Shown one piece after another: positions 60,086-64,000 of a DNA stretch of 64,000 nt. Source of the stretch: Rhizomys pruinosus (lineage: Eukaryota; Chordata; Mammalia; Rodentia; Spalacidae); the NCBI GenBank assembly GCA_009823505.1, contig VZQC01004530.1, positions 1,142,625-1,206,624 on the forward strand, read 5' to 3'. The position numbers and the translations under genes were made by a program. The notes under the pieces are model-generated. The model did not search any database. It saw only the letters and a program-made list of their open reading frames with translations, and was not told where the DNA came from. Positions within the stretch are counted from its first letter, which is position 1. Each line of letters opens with the position of its first letter.

Positions 60086-62194
60086 TTTTTTTAATTAATT
60101 TTTATTGATGCTTTGTGCATTTCATACATTTTTTTCCAATTCAGTTCAGGCTTATTTCCCTTTCCCTCCCCCCCCACCCCCACCCCATCCCAGATCATGC
60201 ATTCTGCCATAACTGTCCTGCATCTTTCTCTCAGTTTTTTTTTTTTTCATTTTTAGCTATAAGTGATAAACCATGAGTACAAGCATCCTTCATGCAAAAC
60301 CTATCTGCAGGCTGTTGTGCCCAAACACCTACAGCCCCACCATCCAGTGGGGGGTGACAGGTTGTTTGTTCAATCAAGTTGATCAAATGAGTGTCCAGAC
60401 TACATTGCTGTAGTTTCACCATTCACCCCAATCGCAGCCCTTACATTCTACCACGCCCCCTCTTCCGCAGGTTGTTCCCTAGGCTTAGAAAAGGGGCACA
60501 GGTGGATGAGAGGTAAAACAGTCCACTCTCTCTGGAGCTGTTGACTTGGACTCTGGTCAATTCTGGCTGTTTCCTTTCATGGGCTGACAGTTTGTCCAGG
60601 AATAACCTTTCGATCCTACTAATGAAGAACAAGCAATTAGATATATAGGTATTTAAGCAGCACTAATAGTTATGGTAGGTTACTTTAGCATAGACACATG
60701 TTTGGATATGTTAATCCATGAATTACAATTTTCCCCCCTGTTAAATATGACAGGGTCTTACTGTGGCTTATAACATCTAACCTGTAGAGGATGTAAGCTT
60801 GTGGCATCAGCCATGGGTTATTTCTCCAAGGGGAGAGCCAATAGCCAATTAGATTTGGGATATACAGGCACATGGCTGCCTCTGCTGCACAGTATTTCCA
60901 GGCAGGTGAGGTGTATCTGGTGCTGACGGTGGAGTCTTGCTTGACTCAGGGAGACCCATATTTGCTTTATTGGTTTAGTGGCCTTTGGTAACACTCTCTG
61001 GCATTCCAGAGGCCATCTGTACACTTGCATGTGTGGTCTCAATACATCCCTCCCATGTTAACGTCAGGTCTTCGGCAGCAGGGTCTTATTGCCTCTCCTC
61101 CTGTAGGTATCCCAACTTAGAGGCAAGGAGCCCTTACCTTTTGTGGGGCCTTGGATCCCCTGGCCAACATCCACCTGGTAGAACAATCCATTGCTGATGT
61201 CAGAGCTCCTGTATTAATATATTTTGCCTGAGTGCATAGCCCTAGGACTTTAGTATTATATTTGGTTCTGAACAGAGAGTAATCCCTTCCACAGTTCCCA
61301 TGTCTAGTAGTCAATTAAAGAAAGCAGTTTTACCGGTTTTATAAGAGATCACCTCTACAATAGTTGTCTCCAATTTACAGTTGGGGAGCGACCTCATCAT
61401 TGTCATATTTCTCCTTGTTCTATGGGTGGGAAGGCAAGGAAGTCTCTCATATCAGAACCTTTGTGGCACCTAGAAGGTAAGTTTCATTAGGACTCATTAT
61501 AACTAGTTGTTACATGTAGGATCCACAGAGGGGTTCGATGTTTATGGCAATCTGAGGCTTTTCTTCCTTTGAATGTTCAGACGGGTCAGCCTTTCCGTTG
61601 CCACTTTTTGGTACATCCTACTCAATGCAAACCTGTATCTTTTCTTTCTCAGCCGTTAAGTTGGTGACGTTTTGTCCTGTTGGAACAAACAAATCTTTTC
61701 CCATAGTTAGTTTTAAGATTTGAATTGCAGGGGTTTGATGAAAAGGTTTCATGTCTTTCTGTATCCCCCCCCCCCTTTTTTTTTTAGCGTATGAGTCTCC
61801 AGAAGATAGTTGTATTATACATGACTATAGGGTGGAGTCAAGGCATAGATTTCAGTTTCGCCTAGACACTGTCTACAGGACACATGGTGTTTTAGGACTT
61901 AGTAAAAGTAAAAGTAAACATGTGTATATTAAACAACATTGGTTTACAGAATCTGATAAAAATGGTAATGCATCTGAATTAAATGGAGATATAATTCGCT
62001 GTTGCCCACATTTGCTTTACATAAAATCTGTAGAGCAAGAACTTTGGGATTGACACATACAAATGTTCTCTATAATTTCTCTGTTGTACAGTATCACCTT
62101 GTAGCATTCTCTTTAAGATGATTTAACGTAAAAATTAAGTTTGCTTCCCAAGTTAATCATATATAGTCACCCAAAACAACATGGGTGAATTTGA
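60086..62194 (-). mobile_element. Three-part chimeric L1-mediated retro-insertion
   Basis: The 17-bp duplication tgacattataacttatt lies at 60069-60085 and 62195-62211, and the joint ttatt/aa fits the L1 endonuclease preference. On the minus strand, from the 3' end: an L1 3'UTR terminus (60234-60086) ending near aattaaaaaaa; then a 13-A run joining about 1.5 kb of non-L1 sequence (61764-60248); then an A10G11 run (61785-61765) joining a further segment (62194-61786). L1 reverse transcriptase switching templates at poly-A ends would give this order. The middle part has broken frames, one reading TGQNVTNLTAEKEKIQV. I could not identify its source. Confidence 0.8.
61788..62053 (+). other. 88-codon open frame behind an acceptor-like site, unidentified
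   Basis: A C11T10 pyrimidine run (61765-61785) is followed by AG at 61786-61787, then an open frame read as AYESPEDSCIIHDYRV near its start and IRCCPHLLYIKSVEQELWD at its end, with stop TGA at 62051-62053. Composition looks protein-like (charged and aromatic residues, no low complexity). It lies in the distal segment of the chimeric insertion, on the opposite strand. I do not recognise the family. It could be the inverted 5' part of the retrotransposed RNA, an exon-like fragment, or chance. Confidence 0.35.
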
Positions 62195-62211
62195 TGACAT
62201 TATAACTTATT

Positions 62212-63160
62212 AACTATTATGCTTCAAAACATTTCTTAGGATTTTTCTTTCATTTATAATACTGTTTATCTTCACAGTTTCTTTTATTGGTTTGACAATA
62301 ATTTTCTATGTTTTGGTCTTTCAGGTTTATCAATCTTTACTCTTATGTGTTTATTTACGATTTTTGTTAGCTCTTATGTTAACATTTATCATTTTATTGT
62401 GCATATGTGTGTATGAGGGTGTGATGTAAGTGTGTACTTGTATGTAAGAGTGTATGGTGTTTGTGTGTGTACTTGTTTGTGTGTCTGTTTGCCCATTTAT
62501 ATGGGTATGTGTACATGTATGTGTATATGTGTGCTGTTATCTTCATTATTTTTTTGTTTATGCATTTATTTAGCAACTACACATCAAGCATTTACATTGG
62601 ATTGCTACCATTCTAGACCCAAGGAATAAGGCATGCCTTTTAAAAACTAAGTCTGTTTATACTTGGGAACTAGATCACCTGACAAAACAACAAGATAAGG
62701 GTCCTATGAAATTTCATTGAAGTCTCAGGTGGTTAAAGGGAGAGGGAAAGCATAAAAGATGACTTGGCCAGCTGTGTGGGCCATAGGGCAATCGTCCTCA
62801 ACTTTGAGCATGCATCAGAATAATATGGAAGGCTTGCAAAGTACGACATGGCCCACTGAGCTTCCCCACTGGAAAGCTGACTTAGGGAGATGTGATTATC
62901 CTTTCTAAGAGCTTCCCAAGTGGTAATGATTTTGTTGGTCTGAGATTCAATAACTTAGAAGTCTGAGTCTTTGATCTCACTCTGTAGCCCTGGCTGGGAA
63001 TTATAGAAACCAGCCTGCCTCTGCCACCTAAGTGTTGGGATTAAAGGCATGTGCTACTATGTCCAGCCAAGTCTGCGTCTTTTAAGAAAAAAAAATTTGT
63101 GTGTGTGTGTGTGTGTGTGTACCTACTTGTCTATATGTGTACTGTTTGCATTCTTTTTAA
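62212..63160. other. Old L1 remnant, (GT)-rich tract and single-copy sequence
   Basis: 62.21-62.39 kb continues the ancient antisense L1. 62.39-62.54 kb is a GT-rich degenerate microsatellite. 62.97-63.07 kb is a decayed minus-strand B1 (cactctgtagccctggctgg, gtgttgggattaaaggcatg). (GT)n at 63099-63121. No gene. Confidence 0.5.
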
Positions 63161-64000
63161 TTTTTTATTGTTATTAAACTTTTTTCCATAAGTCATACAT
63201 CATTTCTCAGTCAAATCTAGAGTCACTTCCCCTTCCATGTGCTCCACCCCACCCAAGTCCCTGCACTCTGCCCTACGTGTCCTGCATCTTTTTCTGAGTC
63301 TTTCCAGAGTTTTTTCTTTCAGTTCTTTTGTTGTTGTTCTCTCCAACTTGTATTGATTAATTATATATATATAGTTATATATATATATAGTTATATATAT
63401 ATAGTTATATATACATAAATATATACAAACATACATACACATATCACTTGAATTGGAGGGCTAATTTTTTCCCTAATAGATGTTATGTTTTCCTTAAGGA
63501 GGTGCTCGAAGGTTCCTCCTTGGGAATTGCAAACAACCATCAATCCTGCACTTTTGCTCCACATTAGGGTCTTTTCCTCCCATGGTACCCCAAATGAAGT
63601 CCAGTAAGCATACATCCTATCTTGATACCCTTATACTGGCATCCATGTATAGCCCAGGTAGTCTAACAATGGCAGTCTATATTCTGACGAGGCTGAAATC
63701 CCTTTAGTTGTTTAGTCCACAAGCTGGGTATCTCAGTAGTCTCCATCTGGCATTGAAGGTTTGGAGGATTTTGGAGAGACATGAGTCTTCAGTCCATATT
63801 GGAAGGTTAAAGAGCTGAGTCTCATGTCTTTGAGGAGTGCCAAAAGTGGTGGCAGCCTCAGGATAGATACGCTTGCCAGTAAGAGTTGAAGACAGGCCAA
63901 ACCACAGTACTCTCTCTTTTTTTCTTTTTGTCTTTTTACTAGGATCTGAAGTTTTATGTCTGCAGTACAGTTTCTCAGGTCTTACTGATTATTTTTGGTT
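63160..64000 (-). mobile_element. L1 3'UTR running off the window
   Basis: It starts with the reversed L1 terminus (tttattgttattaaactttt), passes a (TA)n tract at 63361-63425, and from 63.46 kb matches the reverse complement of 46.99-47.56 kb closely. It is probably truncated further beyond the window. Confidence 0.8.

Noticed and set aside
60248..61764. Possible retroviral env or pol remnant
   Set aside because: A few peptide stretches look vaguely envelope-like, but no diagnostic motif was found, so it is left unidentified.

Overview
This is nuclear DNA from a muroid rodent. It is packed with tRNA-derived B2-type SINEs, 7SL-derived B1 SINEs, B3/B4-type composite SINEs, rodent L1 LINEs and MaLR-type LTRs, lying on older MIR, L2, MLT1 and ancient L1 debris. 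The youngest B2 copies have a 3' half (ending near cattcatacacatacagaa) that does not match the usual mouse or rat B2 tail. I therefore favour a muroid outside Mus and Rattus, but the species cannot be fixed from this window. No intact protein-coding gene, coding exon, tRNA, rRNA or CRISPR array could be supported. The window reads as intergenic or deep-intronic sequence.

Layout. 1-17.9 kb is mostly old single-copy sequence with scattered SINEs, MIR pieces, a MaLR-type LTR inside an older SINE (7.2-7.9 kb), an LTR-like block with triplicated 37-bp repeats (10.7-11.2 kb) and an L1 3' end (11.7-12.2 kb). 18-25.2 kb is a mosaic of ancient antisense L1 ORF2 fragments cut by B1, B2 and LTR insertions. 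27.3-28.3 kb is an old L1 3'-end-like block. 29.25-32.5 kb is a 5'-truncated L1 (ORF2 C-terminal half plus 3'UTR) carrying four later SINEs. 32.6-36.3 kb is single-copy sequence and an L1 3'UTR-like block. 37.9-40.4 kb is a processed pseudogene of glucose-6-phosphate isomerase (GPI) on the minus strand, with an internal tandem duplication and an LTR insertion. 44.1-48.5 kb is one L1 insertion with a twin-priming inversion and 14-bp flanking duplications, later filled with a second L1, an LTR and SINEs. 52.3-53.0 kb is an antisense L1/HAL1 ORF1 relic. 55.2-55.6 kb is a B2-B1 dimeric SINE flanked by one pair of target-site duplications. 60.1-62.2 kb is a three-part chimeric retro-insertion: an L1 3' tail joined to non-L1 sequence joined to a further segment with an 88-codon open frame, all inside one 17-bp duplication. 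63.15 kb to the end is an L1 3'UTR on the minus strand.

The common theme is L1-driven retrotransposition. Target-site duplications readable by eye date the nested events and show inversion, probable template switching and SINE fusion. The young B2 family has been very active: 13 copies, most with intact A and B boxes and clear duplications. I found no new gene system. The most unusual objects are the 60.1-62.2 kb chimera, the B2-B1 dimer and the rearranged GPI pseudogene.
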